A stretch of DNA of 64,000 nt from Caccoplasma_A sp045587545 (GTDB taxonomy: Bacteria; Bacteroidota; Bacteroidia; Bacteroidales; G3-4614): the NCBI GenBank assembly GCA_045587545.1, contig JAZNCN010000012.1, forward strand, positions 36,766 through 100,765. The letters run 5' to 3'. Below, one piece after another: positions 43,769-53,341 of this stretch. Each line of letters opens with the position of its first letter. Within the stretch, counting starts at the first letter, position 1. Both the position numbers and the translations under genes were made by a program. The notes under the pieces are model-generated. The model was not told the DNA's origin. It did not search any database and saw nothing but the letters and a program-made list of their open reading frames with translations.

Positions 43769-45568
43769 ATGAAACTTATGAATAAATCAATTTCTATATT
43801 CGCAACTCTGTTTGTGGCGTTGTTCCTCTTCTCTTGTGGCGAAAAGCAAACATTGAAGATGTGGCAGATTGTCGATGATTCGCAAGACGTTACAAACTCA
43901 GGACAAGGAACCGTTGATATAACAGTCTTAAAAGGAGAGTTGCAAACTGCTTTGAGTGACCCCAAAGGCAGTGTAGTTGCAACAAGTGCACACGGATATC
44001 AATATAGTAATGCTAACTCTGTTGATGTATTTGCAGGATATATGACAGTAAGCCGTTCAGACTTCCAATATGGTCCTGCACTAAACAACACATACCAATG
44101 GCCTAACGGATATTACGGATCAGCATGTACAATGGGCCCCACAAGCGCATTGTATAATACATATACATATGCCGAGAGACTTGGAGTACCCGAATACAAA
44201 GCAATTGCACAAATTGTATATGGTATAACAGCATTGCGTGCAGTAAACAATGCAGGTTGTGTTCCTTATGAAGATAACCGTAGATTGAAAGTATCACGTC
44301 CTCTAAAATATTCATCACAAGAGGAGACATATAATTTGATTCTTGCCGATTTGAACGAGGCAATAAAAACTCTTAAGGATAGACAACCTAATAAAGAGGC
44401 TTTGATGCCTATCGAGGGAGAGGCTTACGATAAGGGCGACGCAACTTTGGCATACTCTGAGTATAATTGGGAAAAATGGGTAAAATTGGCTAATACCATT
44501 AAATTGCGTATAGCCTTATATTTAAGCAAACCCAACCCCACAGAGGCTGAAAAGATAGCAACAGAGGTAGCCGGTGATGAAATCGGATTGTTGGAAGACG
44601 ATTTTGGTCCGGCATGGAAGCAAGGAAACACACAACACCCTGTTTATCAAATATCAGCATCAAAAGACGGAGGATGGGCGGATAGCCGTATGAGCGCATC
44701 AGCCGAGAATATCCTTAAACGTACAGGTTCACCTTTGATATCAAGGTTCTTTACAAAGAATATCGATAAGATTTCAGGAGTTGGAACAGGTGCCGACAAA
44801 GGTAAAGGAGCAAAAAAAGAGGCTAACTATTACGGAATCCGTCAAGGAACAAACGTAGGAATTAAAACTACAGGACAAGGATACTACAACTTCTCAGAGG
44901 TAGCACCATCATTTAAGTATGTGCGTTTGGTATGGGTTTGCAAAGAGGAGGTTATCTTTATGAAAGCCGAGGCAGCATTGCGTTGGGGCTTATTTGGAGA
45001 TCCTAAAGCATTGTACGAAGAGGGTATTCGCTCAACATTGACAAAATATGAAGTAGCAGGAGAAGCTGATAAATATTTGGCACAAACATCAGTTGTACAA
45101 GAGAAGGTAGCAGGAAAGGCTCAAGATATAGATTATATCGATCCTTACAACAACAAAAACTCACTTCCCGGACGTTTGAACATATGTGTTAAATGGGACG
45201 ATAGTGATAGCAAAGAGGTTAAGTTAGAGAAACTTATTACTCAAAAATGGATAGCAATATTCCCCAACGGATATGAGGCATGGACCGATTACCGTCGTAC
45301 AGGATATCCTCGCTTGTTCCCATCAGTACAAGCATGGCAAGGAAGTCCATCATTCCCTGTAGAGTTACAACTACGCCGTATCCCACACGATGAGAGTGAT
45401 GAGAATATCCAACTATATGACTTGCCAAATATTGAGAAAGCATTGACAATCTTTGGAGTACCGGGACAAAATGCCGGAGGTCAACGTTTGTACTTTGAAG
45501 GAGACCCAACAACTTACCCATGGACATATGACGTGGAGACAGGTTGGCCTATTCCCAAAAATTTTTAA
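43769..45568 (+). CDS. SusD/RagB-family nutrient-binding lipoprotein
   Basis: A 599-residue lipoprotein (LFLFSC, Cys23) that would form the extracellular lid on the SusC barrel. It looks like the SusD-like_2 group: helical TPR-type segments (YTYAERLGVPEYKAIAQIVYGITALRAVNNAGCVPYED), WEKWVKLANTIKLRIALYL, and a C-terminal QKWIAIFPNGYEAWTDYRRTGYPRL motif that is diagnostic of the family. Length fits. It lies between the SusC-like gene and an Ig-like lipoprotein with short gaps, so it is one operon. An in-frame ATG at 43778 is an alternative start. Confidence 0.94.
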   Translation: MKLMNKSISIFATLFVALFLFSCGEKQTLKMWQIVDDSQDVTNSGQGTVDITVLKGELQTALSDPKGSVVATSAHGYQYSNANSVDVFAGYMTVSRSDFQYGPALNNTYQWPNGYYGSACTMGPTSALYNTYTYAERLGVPEYKAIAQIVYGITALRAVNNAGCVPYEDNRRLKVSRPLKYSSQEETYNLILADLNEAIKTLKDRQPNKEALMPIEGEAYDKGDATLAYSEYNWEKWVKLANTIKLRIALYLSKPNPTEAEKIATEVAGDEIGLLEDDFGPAWKQGNTQHPVYQISASKDGGWADSRMSASAENILKRTGSPLISRFFTKNIDKISGVGTGADKGKGAKKEANYYGIRQGTNVGIKTTGQGYYNFSEVAPSFKYVRLVWVCKEEVIFMKAEAALRWGLFGDPKALYEEGIRSTLTKYEVAGEADKYLAQTSVVQEKVAGKAQDIDYIDPYNNKNSLPGRLNICVKWDDSDSKEVKLEKLITQKWIAIFPNGYEAWTDYRRTGYPRLFPSVQAWQGSPSFPVELQLRRIPHDESDENIQLYDLPNIEKALTIFGVPGQNAGGQRLYFEGDPTTYPWTYDVETGWPIPKNF

Positions 45569-45588
45569 TAATATAAATTAAAAACATT

Positions 45589-47952
45589 ATGATAGCAAGA
45601 AAATTTTTATTATCGGCATTTGCTTTATTAACCCTTGTATTTGTAGGGTGTAAAGACGACGAACTGGAATTTTATGCTCTTAACGTTGAAACCAAATCTA
45701 TTGTAGAGGGTCAAGAGTACCAATTCTATGTAGAGAATTATACAGGAGGTATTTCGTGGAGTGTAGATTCAAAAGAGGTAGCCACTATTGATAATACCGG
45801 TAAAGTAACCGGTAAAGCTCTTGGAACAACCAATGTTCGTGCCGTTTTGGCAAACGGAACACCTCTTATGGCTGTTCTTACAGTTGAAGGAAGAGGCGGA
45901 ATTGATGGCGAGACTCTATCTGACTCAGTATCAGTATCTATTGAAACATTAAAATTAGCACCACTTGCGGAATCAAAATTTGGAATTCAAGTAGCTGCAA
46001 AGAAATATATTGATAGTGATAAATATCCTTTGCACGTTGAATTGTATTCTGCTAATGAGTTAATGTCAGCTCAAGAAGGAGTAGTAGAAGAACCTGCTAC
46101 CGTAACAACAGTTCTTAGAGAAGATTCAACAGGATACGATGTTACTATTATGGCAGGTTCAGTTAAAGAGGACCTTATCTGTAAAGTTTCATTAGGTGAT
46201 TTCGAACAAGAAATTCCTGTTAGTGTAAGCTATGGAGTATATCTATCTCACAACTATATTGATATAAATGATTTGAATAACAATATCGGTTTGCTTACAT
46301 TAAAAACAAATGATGTTGGAACAACAATCAACTATTCATTCTTCTGTTACCTTGACGGTGCATCTGAGGCTGAAGCACTAGCAATAGAGGAGAGCTTGAT
46401 GAACAAAGAAAATTATATAGTCTCAGGAGAAATGTCTGTTGAACTTGGCGAAATAACAATTGATAAGAGCAGCGAGGTGTGGTCAGTAAATGTTCCTGTT
46501 ACATCATTGGCTAAGTCATACGAACGAGGAGAGATTGCATTGACAATTGAAGATAAAACTCTCGTAATAAATTTGACATGGGACGATGGTAAAAACTTCT
46601 CAGAGTTGTACGTATCATTCCAAGAGATTTATACATACAGCGAGGAAACTAAGCTTACAAGCCGTAAGATGGATAACAGCTATTTGGCATATCTAAATGC
46701 AGATAAAGCAGTAGAGGGAGAAGAGGAGATAATATCAATGGACGTATATTATACAATCAGCCCTGATGACAGAGGTGATTTCATTAATTGGAATATCTCA
46801 ACTCCTGTTGCATTTATCGAACCAATAGGATATGAGAAGATAAGCACAACATTGTTTAAGTTCAAGTTTAAAGTTAAAGCTGCAGGAATGGGAGAGATTA
46901 AAATCTCTATTTATAACCCCAAAGCCGACGATCCTACATTGACCGAAGAGCAAAAAGCGATATATGATCCATATCGTGAACAAACTCTTGTGGCAGCGGT
47001 AGAGGTAATCAATCGCCAAACTGTTGGAGTTGATGAGGTGATATTTGTTGACGATGCAGACCCATTAGTGGCAATGCCATTGGAAGAGATGGAGACAACA
47101 AGCCGTACAGTACCTCTTTATACAGCGATAACACCTGAAGAGGCAGTAGGTCCATGGCCCGCAATTTTCTCTCTTGAGTTTGAAGATGGAGCAGAGGCAA
47201 CAGTTAAACAATCAGGTGTTGATGAGTCAGGTAATGAAATTGTTCCTGAGGTAAATATTACTCATGCAGGAACTATCTATGTTACAGCAAAATCAAACGA
47301 TAAGACAGATGTGTTGAAGATCAACGCTAAATTCAAACTAAATATGGGTGACGGCGACAAACTACAAATATCAACATCTAAGTTAGAGTATCTACCGGGA
47401 GAGACAGACGTGGTTTCACCAATTATTCAAGCAAACTACACTGTAAAACTTGAGGAATATACATGGACATCAAGTGATGATAGTGTAGTTAAGGTTGAGA
47501 ATGGCGTAATTACCACAATAGCTGATGGTGAGGCAACAATTACAGCAAGTATCACTGATAGTGAGGGTACAGAGGCTAAAGCTACGAGAAATATCAAAGT
47601 TCGTACACCTAAATCAGATGTAAACTTTGATGATGAGGCATACTCTGAATTCTATGTAATTGCTGGAGCAGGAGATGAGCCAACAATCTATTTCATTGAT
47701 TGGGATATAGAGAATGGTTCTGAAGATTCAATTGAGCTTGCTTTGACAGAGGAGATAACCGAAGAGGGAACATACGATGTAGCAGGATCAATTACCTTGC
47801 CTACAGATGGACTATTTGATATTGTTTCCGGAACAATTACTTATGCAAATGGAAATTGGACATTTGACCTACAAATCAAGAACGATAAAGGTCTTGAAGG
47901 AACAGTTAAAGGAACACGTCCATTTGGATATCTTGATGATTTGTTACCATAA
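45589..47952 (+). CDS. Ig-like (BIG2) surface lipoprotein of the SusCD operon
   Basis: A 787-residue lipoprotein (VFVGC, Cys21, followed by KDDE, a good surface-export signal). Residues about 30-105 form a BIG2-type Ig domain (ISWSVDSKEVATIDNTGKVTGKALGTTNVRA). A second BIG2-like module lies at about 600-690 (YTWTSSDDSVVKVENGVITTIADGEATITASI). The middle consists of long beta-rich stretches without a recognised family, and the end (about 700-787) looks like a separate beta domain. It probably acts as a third surface component, binding or presenting the substrate, as SusE/F-type proteins do. It is not recognisably SusE or SusF. A terminator follows. Confidence 0.8.
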   Translation: MIARKFLLSAFALLTLVFVGCKDDELEFYALNVETKSIVEGQEYQFYVENYTGGISWSVDSKEVATIDNTGKVTGKALGTTNVRAVLANGTPLMAVLTVEGRGGIDGETLSDSVSVSIETLKLAPLAESKFGIQVAAKKYIDSDKYPLHVELYSANELMSAQEGVVEEPATVTTVLREDSTGYDVTIMAGSVKEDLICKVSLGDFEQEIPVSVSYGVYLSHNYIDINDLNNNIGLLTLKTNDVGTTINYSFFCYLDGASEAEALAIEESLMNKENYIVSGEMSVELGEITIDKSSEVWSVNVPVTSLAKSYERGEIALTIEDKTLVINLTWDDGKNFSELYVSFQEIYTYSEETKLTSRKMDNSYLAYLNADKAVEGEEEIISMDVYYTISPDDRGDFINWNISTPVAFIEPIGYEKISTTLFKFKFKVKAAGMGEIKISIYNPKADDPTLTEEQKAIYDPYREQTLVAAVEVINRQTVGVDEVIFVDDADPLVAMPLEEMETTSRTVPLYTAITPEEAVGPWPAIFSLEFEDGAEATVKQSGVDESGNEIVPEVNITHAGTIYVTAKSNDKTDVLKINAKFKLNMGDGDKLQISTSKLEYLPGETDVVSPIIQANYTVKLEEYTWTSSDDSVVKVENGVITTIADGEATITASITDSEGTEAKATRNIKVRTPKSDVNFDDEAYSEFYVIAGAGDEPTIYFIDWDIENGSEDSIELALTEEITEEGTYDVAGSITLPTDGLFDIVSGTITYANGNWTFDLQIKNDKGLEGTVKGTRPFGYLDDLLP

Positions 47953-47987
47953 GAATAAAGATAATATATCTTAAATAAACTAACTCA

Positions 47988-48020
47988 GGAGGGGCAGTAT
48001 TTAATACTGCTCCTTTTTTT
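47988..48020 (+). terminator. Terminator of the SusCD operon
   Basis: GCAGTAT pairs with ATACTGC, extended by G-T and AGG/CCT pairs, followed by eight T. It ends the operon before the PorE-like gene. Confidence 0.85.
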
Positions 48021-48075
48021 TATGAATAATTCTTGCTGTTTATAATAAAATCCTGTTTTTTTCGTATTAAATAGT

Positions 48076-50043
48076 ATGAAACAAATATGCAATTTATCTC
48101 TTCTGGTTTTGGTTATGGTTTTGCAGGCGTGCCACCCTGCAAAATTATCAACTGCCGATGCTCAATTTAAGCGAGGAGAATACTTTGCTGCCGCAGAAAC
48201 TTACCGAAAGGTATATAATAAAACATCTGCCTCTAAGGAGAGAGCACTGAGAGGTCGTATTGCTTACAGTATGGCAACCTGTTATCGTCTCTTAAACTCT
48301 TCGCCACGGGCAACAGCTGCTTATCAAAATTCAATACGATATGGCTATCCCGATAGTACAGCGTATCTATATCTTGCAACTGAGCAGCATAAACAAGGTA
48401 AGTATGCAGATGCTATTAAAAATTATGCGAAATATCTCTCTTTTTCTCCTGATGATATACGCGCTAAAAACGGCTTAAAAGGTTGTGAATTTGGTTTGGA
48501 ACAAAAGGAGCACCCTACGCGATATATTGTAAAGAGAGCAAATCTGTTTAATTCTCGCAGGAGTGAGTGCTGCCCTATGTTTACTCTTGAAGATGAGAGT
48601 ATTATATATTTTACTTCAACAAATGACAAGGCAACAGGTAAAGATAAAAGTCCTATTACCGGTCTTAAAAATAATGATATATTTTTTTCAGAAAGAAACG
48701 ATAAAGGGGTGTGGAGCAAGCCTGAGCCTGTAGAGGGTGAGTTGAATACCGAAAATGATGAGGGTATTATCTCTTTTTCAGATGATGGACAGATAATGTA
48801 TTATTCTCTTGCCGAGTCAACAAATGCCAATACAGACACCTATGTTTCAATATACAAATCAGTTAGGTCAGATGCATCATGGAAAAAAGGAGAGAGGTTG
48901 AATATTACTATTGATTCAACAATAATATGTGCTCACCCTGCTGTTATGCCTGAAACGGACTGGCTCTATTTTACATCTGATATGCCGGGAGGATACGGAG
49001 GTAAAGATATTTGGAGGGTATCTGTAAAAGATATGACCGAGATAGAAAATCTTGGTCCTGATGTTAATACCCCGTATGACGAGGTATTCCCTTATGTTAG
49101 AAAAAATGGTGATATATATTTCTCTTCAAATGGTCACCCGGGGCTTGGTGGCTTGGATATATTTTTAGCCTATCAAGATGAGATGGGTAATTGGCATCGT
49201 CGCAATATGGGAGCTCCAATTAATTCGGCTGCAGACGATTTTGGAATAATGTTTATGGCTAATGATAGAGGCTATTTAAGTTCTAATCGAAACGATGCGC
49301 GGGGATATGACCATATTTATACATTTGAGTTGCCTCTGATTGAGGTTTGGATAGAGGGTTACGTTGTTGACCTTGATGATGAGCCTCTGCCGGGTGCAGT
49401 AATAAGAATTGTAGGCCGAGATGGGACTAATCTTAAAGAGGTGGCACAAGATGACGGATACTTTAAATTTCCTCTCCATTTGAGTACCGATTATGTTATG
49501 ATGGCGGGTTGTGGCGGATATCTTAACTCAAGTGCCGAGCTTACAACTTTGTCAGAGGAACAAAATGAAACTTACTGGGTTGATTTTATATTATCTTCTA
49601 TAGGTAAACCTATTCCTGTTGACGATATATTCTTTGACTTTAATAAAGCAACTCTTCGCCCCGAGTCTGAAACGGCTCTTAATGAGGTTATAAAAACTCT
49701 CAATGACAATCCTAACATATCAATAGAATTAGGAGCTCATACCGACTTTAAAGGGGCTGACGAGTATAATTTGGTATTGTCGCAAAAGAGGGCTGAGGCT
49801 GTTGTTGATTATCTTATAAGTAATGGTATATCAAAAGAGAGACTTACGGCAAAAGGATATGGCGAGAGCATGCCTGTTACAATAACAAAAAAACTTAATA
49901 AGTTATATCCTCAATTTGCAGAAGGGGTTATTCTTAATGAGGAATTTATTTCTACTCTTTCTGAGGAGGATATGGAGATTGCCAATCAAATAAATCGTAG
50001 AACGGAGTTTAGAGTAACTGCTATTGATGCCGGTCTGTTTTAA
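48076..50043 (+). CDS. PorE-like OmpA-family lipoprotein with TPR and WD40-like propeller
   Basis: A 655-residue lipoprotein (LQAC, Cys19). Order of domains: TPR-like helices (about 25-130, FKRGEYFAAAETYRKVY), a PD40/WD40-like propeller (about 150-430; repeated YFTSTND, IMYYSLAE, LYFTSDMPGGYGGKDIW and YFSSNGHPGLGGLDIF blades), a carboxypeptidase-like domain (about 435-515, GYVVDLDDEPLPGAVIRI), and OmpA C-terminal peptidoglycan binding (about 525-650, FFDFNKATLRPES, GAHTDFKGADEYN, LSQKRAEAVVDYL). This is the layout of PorE of the type IX secretion system, which anchors the trans-envelope complex to peptidoglycan. Related proteins also occur without T9SS, so the functional call is provisional. 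It stands alone, with strong terminators on both sides. Confidence 0.8.
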   Translation: MKQICNLSLLVLVMVLQACHPAKLSTADAQFKRGEYFAAAETYRKVYNKTSASKERALRGRIAYSMATCYRLLNSSPRATAAYQNSIRYGYPDSTAYLYLATEQHKQGKYADAIKNYAKYLSFSPDDIRAKNGLKGCEFGLEQKEHPTRYIVKRANLFNSRRSECCPMFTLEDESIIYFTSTNDKATGKDKSPITGLKNNDIFFSERNDKGVWSKPEPVEGELNTENDEGIISFSDDGQIMYYSLAESTNANTDTYVSIYKSVRSDASWKKGERLNITIDSTIICAHPAVMPETDWLYFTSDMPGGYGGKDIWRVSVKDMTEIENLGPDVNTPYDEVFPYVRKNGDIYFSSNGHPGLGGLDIFLAYQDEMGNWHRRNMGAPINSAADDFGIMFMANDRGYLSSNRNDARGYDHIYTFELPLIEVWIEGYVVDLDDEPLPGAVIRIVGRDGTNLKEVAQDDGYFKFPLHLSTDYVMMAGCGGYLNSSAELTTLSEEQNETYWVDFILSSIGKPIPVDDIFFDFNKATLRPESETALNEVIKTLNDNPNISIELGAHTDFKGADEYNLVLSQKRAEAVVDYLISNGISKERLTAKGYGESMPVTITKKLNKLYPQFAEGVILNEEFISTLSEEDMEIANQINRRTEFRVTAIDAGLF

Positions 50044-50051
50044 AGATTATT

Positions 50052-50091
50052 AAAAACGTAAGAGGTCTCTTTTGAGACCTCTTACGTTTTT
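50052..50091. terminator. Strong bidirectional terminator after the PorE-like gene
   Basis: A perfect 18-pair stem (50052-50069 with 50074-50091) around a TTTT loop, with A and T runs at the ends. It serves the PorE-like gene and the converging glycosyltransferase gene. Confidence 0.9.
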
Positions 50092-50107
50092 GCTTTTGTT
50101 TATAGTA

Positions 50108-51190
50108 TTATCTGCTTCTCCAAAATTCTATATATTTCATGGCAACATCAATATAATTATGATGTTTCTCAACAAATCTACGGCTGTTTTTTCCAATCTC
50201 TTCAAGTTTATTTATATTTTCAATTATAAACATGAACTTTTGGTATATGCTATCTTTGTTTGGAAGAGGGTTGATTATTGGTTTGTTGTTCTCTTCGTTA
50301 AGTAGAGCATATATTTCTTCTTCGCCACCACTTATTACTACCATTCCTTTTGCCATGCCTAAAAGTGCATTCATTCCCGGAGAGTATGAATATAGTTGGT
50401 CAACAAGTATGTTGCTTTTGTCTAATATATTTTTGTATGTATCATATGGTAGCGATTCGGCATTGTTAAATTGACATATATCGCTATAGTTTGTACATAC
50501 CTCTTTTAATATTTCGCTCATTACGTCGCAACCTTTAAGATGCGCTTTTGATTTTTGCACTCCCATAAAGAATTTTGCTTTACCATCAAATTTAGCAATG
50601 GGCTTTAGCTCTTCTGTGTCAATAGGTAATGGAATGTATTCGCTTTTATACCCCCAGATACAGTCGTAAGCAACTTTATACTCATATAGGCAGGTTACTA
50701 TTCCATCGCACTTATCGGCAATATATTCATTTAAATCTTTAAGTGGAGATTTTGTCCAATTTATATTGTCTTCAGGGAGTTTGTCTTGCATGCCGGGTAC
50801 TGAAAAGTCGGAGTATCTGAATTTATTCTCTAAACATGCCTTGGTATAGTAATAGTCTGTACCAAAAGCTCCTAAAAAAACTTTGCGATTATGTTTTTTA
50901 AGATAATTGAAGACTTTTAATATGTCAGAACTATTAAGCTTAAAAAATACAGGAGATATTATTTGGACAACATCATATCCCCTCATGTTTTTTAAGTTTC
51001 GTAATATTTTTATGCGATAATTGATTTTATTAATAATGGAATCTCCTTTTAAAGAGATATCAATATCTCTTGAATTGTTTTGCCAACCACAACCATCAGA
51101 GATAACTGTTACCTTATGCCCTAATACTCTCAATCCTTTAGCAAGAGTCCAATGTAGATTGCTGTATTCTCCTATTAATAAAATTTTCAT
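50108..51190 (-). CDS. Glycosyltransferase (GT4-like, GT-B fold)
   Basis: A 360-residue cytoplasmic protein beginning MKILLIGEYSNLHWTLAKGLRVLGHKVTVISDG, the usual GT-B N-terminal Rossmann half with a Gly-rich loop. The C-terminal half (about 185-340) contains a KFFMGVQKSKAHLKGCDVM stretch, DKSNILVDQLYSYSPGMNALLGMAKGMVVISGG and an E-rich nucleotide-binding helix, similar to the GT4 EX7E region. Donor and acceptor are unknown. The ATG at 51190 is preferred over an in-frame TTG six bases upstream. It is convergent with the PorE-like gene and divergent from the GH110 gene, with overlapping promoters. Confidence 0.75.
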   Translation of the reverse strand: MKILLIGEYSNLHWTLAKGLRVLGHKVTVISDGCGWQNNSRDIDISLKGDSIINKINYRIKILRNLKNMRGYDVVQIISPVFFKLNSSDILKVFNYLKKHNRKVFLGAFGTDYYYTKACLENKFRYSDFSVPGMQDKLPEDNINWTKSPLKDLNEYIADKCDGIVTCLYEYKVAYDCIWGYKSEYIPLPIDTEELKPIAKFDGKAKFFMGVQKSKAHLKGCDVMSEILKEVCTNYSDICQFNNAESLPYDTYKNILDKSNILVDQLYSYSPGMNALLGMAKGMVVISGGEEEIYALLNEENNKPIINPLPNKDSIYQKFMFIIENINKLEEIGKNSRRFVEKHHNYIDVAMKYIEFWRSR

Positions 51191-51229
51191 AAACAATCGT
51201 CTTTCATAGAATTGAGACTATTTTTGTCA

Positions 51230-51260
51230 TTTGCAAAGTTAAACAAAATTCGTATCTTTG
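51230..51260 (+). promoter_or_regulatory. Promoter of the GH110 gene
   Basis: TTTG (51230-51233) and TATCTTTG (51253-51260) are 19 bases apart, a full consensus. The start codon is 236 bases downstream because the inverted-repeat element lies in the leader. Confidence 0.65.
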
Positions 51261-51264
51261 TCAA
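51234..51264 (-). promoter_or_regulatory. Promoter of the glycosyltransferase gene, overlapping the GH110 promoter
   Basis: On the minus strand TAACTTTG (51234-51241) is preceded by TTG (51262-51264) at 20 bases. The two opposing promoters interleave within 35 bases. Confidence 0.55.
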
Positions 51265-51274
51265 TATAGAGATT

Positions 51275-51470
51275 AAGAATCTGTTTCGAATTTTATTAAA
51301 CAAGTTAAATAGTTAATGCGAAGAATAGTTTCGGATTCTTTGAGCCTTTTTTAGGCATCTTTTCAATCGTGATATTGGGGAATAGCCCGCTTTACCAGCA
51401 TATCTCAAATGAAAACCTGCTCAAAAATAGTCCTCAAATAATCTCGAAATAAAATTAAAACAGATTCTAA
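51275..51470. mobile_element. MITE-like element or IS remnant with about 20-base terminal inverted repeats
   Basis: AGAATCTGTTT followed by AATTTTATT at the left end recurs inverted at the right end, apart from a one- to two-base difference. The interior is about 150 bases. Its minus strand encodes at most a 35-codon fragment (YAGKAGYSPISRLKRCLKK), which could be the tail of a lost transposase, but this is unproven. No clear target duplication was seen. Confidence 0.5.
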
Positions 51471-51496
51471 ATAATGCTTCGTATCCTTTAATTATT

Positions 51497-53311
51497 ATGA
51501 GAAAAGTTGTCTGTTTACTATTGCCCCTATTTTCAATATTCTTATCGTGCAGTGATAATGTATATTATATTTCTGAGTTTGGTTTACAACCAAATAGTGG
51601 AGTTGACGCTACATCATATGTGGCAGAAGCTATTGCAACAATAATAAAAGAGAATGACGGAGAACCTGCGATACTCTATTTTGAAGAAGGTGATTATGAT
51701 TTTTATCCTCAAAATGCGAATGAAAGAGAACTCTATATATCAAATCACGATCAGCTAAACCCAAAAAAAATAGCTGTTCTGTTAGAAAATATATCAAATT
51801 TAACTATTGATGGTCAAGGCGCAAACTTTTATATGAATGGAAGAATGTTGCCAATAGTAATGGATAGCTGTAAAAATTGTGTTGTAAAAAATATATCAAT
51901 TGATACGAGAGTTCCTCAGATAACACAAATAACTATAGTGGAAAATAATATTGAGGAGGGTTTTATAATATATCGTCTTACCCAGAGGTGCAATTATAAA
52001 ATTGATGATGCAAAACGATTGATAACTTATGGCGATGGTTGGGAGATACACCCTATTGTGGGAATTGCTTTTGATGGTAATACGCGCCATATTGTATATC
52101 AAACAAGTGATATAGCTGTGGGAACAGAGAATGTTGAAGAGCTTGAACCTTATCTTATAAAAGCTCCATGGAAAAATCAGAAGTTAAAAAATGGAGATAT
52201 TGTGGTGTTACGTAATTACGAACGTCCGACTCCGGGAATTTTTGTAAACAGCTGTAAGAATCTTATTTTAAATGATGTAAATATCCATTATGCCGAAGGT
52301 ATGGGATTATTAGCACAGCTTTCTGAAAATATTACATTAAAAGGGCTATCTGTCTCAATACGTAAAGGTAGTAACAGATATTTTACAACACAGGCAGATG
52401 CAACACATTTCTCAGCATGTAAGGGTGATATAATTTCGGTTAATGGTATGTATGAGGGAATGATGGACGATGCCATAAATGTACATGGTACATATTTGAA
52501 GATATTGGAACGTCTTGATTCAAAGAGAGTAATAGCATCATATATGCATAATCAGACTTATGGCTTTTATTGGGGAGGAAATGGTGATAGCGTTCAGTTT
52601 GTAAAGTCCTCAACAATGGAGATTGTATCTGAGAATGTAATAGAAAGTATAAAACCATACGATAAAGATAGTGTAAAGGGTGCAAAGCTCTTTGAAATTC
52701 AGTTCAAGAATGTGCTTATGCCTGAAATAGATAATTCAGGATACGGAATTGAAAACCTTGGGTGGACACCTACTGTATATTTTGCCGATAATACAATACG
52801 AAATAACAGAGCAAGAGGAGCATTGTTTTCAACACCAAAAGATGTAACAATTGAACGAAATCTTTTTGACCATACATCAGGTACGGCTATATTGTTGTGT
52901 GGCGATTGTAATGGCTGGTTTGAAACAGGAGCTTGTCGCAATGTAATAATACGTAATAACCACTTTGTAAATGCATTAACAAATATGTTTCAGTTTACAA
53001 ATGCCATTATATCAATATACCCCGAGATCCCTGATTTAAAATCTCAAGAGAAATATTTTCACGGAGGAGAAGGTAGCGGAGTTGTGATAGAGAAGAATAC
53101 ATTTGAGACATTTGATATTCCTATTGTATATGCTAAATCATTAGATGGAATGGTGTTTAGAGACAATACCATTATTGAAAACAATGATTACGAACCATTT
53201 CATTGGAACAGATACAGATTTTTATTTGATAGAGTGACTAATGTTATTATTGAGAATAATAATTTTTTGAGTGGTTTTGACGAAACAAAAGATATTTGTT
53301 ACGGTAATTAG
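51497..53311 (+). CDS. GH110 family alpha-1,3-galactosidase
   Basis: GH110 exo-enzymes remove alpha-1,3-linked galactose from blood-group B or linear Galili-type glycans. The 604-residue lipoprotein (FLSC, Cys18) has the right-handed parallel beta-helix pattern of GH110: repeated N/V-rich turns (NLTIDGQGANFYM, NCVVKNISIDT, NLILNDVNIHYAEGMGLLAQ, NVIIRNNHFVN). It also has the GMMDDAINVHGTYLKI segment with the paired acidic residues I associate with the family's active site, near residue 325. Length matches known members. It sits alone, so the organism may use host mucin or blood-group glycans. The leader is interrupted by an inverted-repeat element. Confidence 0.9.
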   Translation: MRKVVCLLLPLFSIFLSCSDNVYYISEFGLQPNSGVDATSYVAEAIATIIKENDGEPAILYFEEGDYDFYPQNANERELYISNHDQLNPKKIAVLLENISNLTIDGQGANFYMNGRMLPIVMDSCKNCVVKNISIDTRVPQITQITIVENNIEEGFIIYRLTQRCNYKIDDAKRLITYGDGWEIHPIVGIAFDGNTRHIVYQTSDIAVGTENVEELEPYLIKAPWKNQKLKNGDIVVLRNYERPTPGIFVNSCKNLILNDVNIHYAEGMGLLAQLSENITLKGLSVSIRKGSNRYFTTQADATHFSACKGDIISVNGMYEGMMDDAINVHGTYLKILERLDSKRVIASYMHNQTYGFYWGGNGDSVQFVKSSTMEIVSENVIESIKPYDKDSVKGAKLFEIQFKNVLMPEIDNSGYGIENLGWTPTVYFADNTIRNNRARGALFSTPKDVTIERNLFDHTSGTAILLCGDCNGWFETGACRNVIIRNNHFVNALTNMFQFTNAIISIYPEIPDLKSQEKYFHGGEGSGVVIEKNTFETFDIPIVYAKSLDGMVFRDNTIIENNDYEPFHWNRYRFLFDRVTNVIIENNNFLSGFDETKDICYGN

Positions 53312-53341
53312 AATTCTTAAAATCTTAAACTAATTATCAAC

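Larger units (their letters stand above)
51191..51496. other. 306-base gene-free region: overlapping promoters and an inverted-repeat insertion
   Basis: The left 70 bases hold divergent promoters; bases 51275-51470 are an element with terminal inverted repeats; the last 26 bases lead into the GH110 start codon. No ORF was supported. Confidence 0.6.

Noticed and set aside
50072..50305. Small plus-strand frame after the PorE-like gene
   Set aside because: It overlaps the terminator and the 3' end of the glycosyltransferase gene and lacks any promoter or family resemblance.
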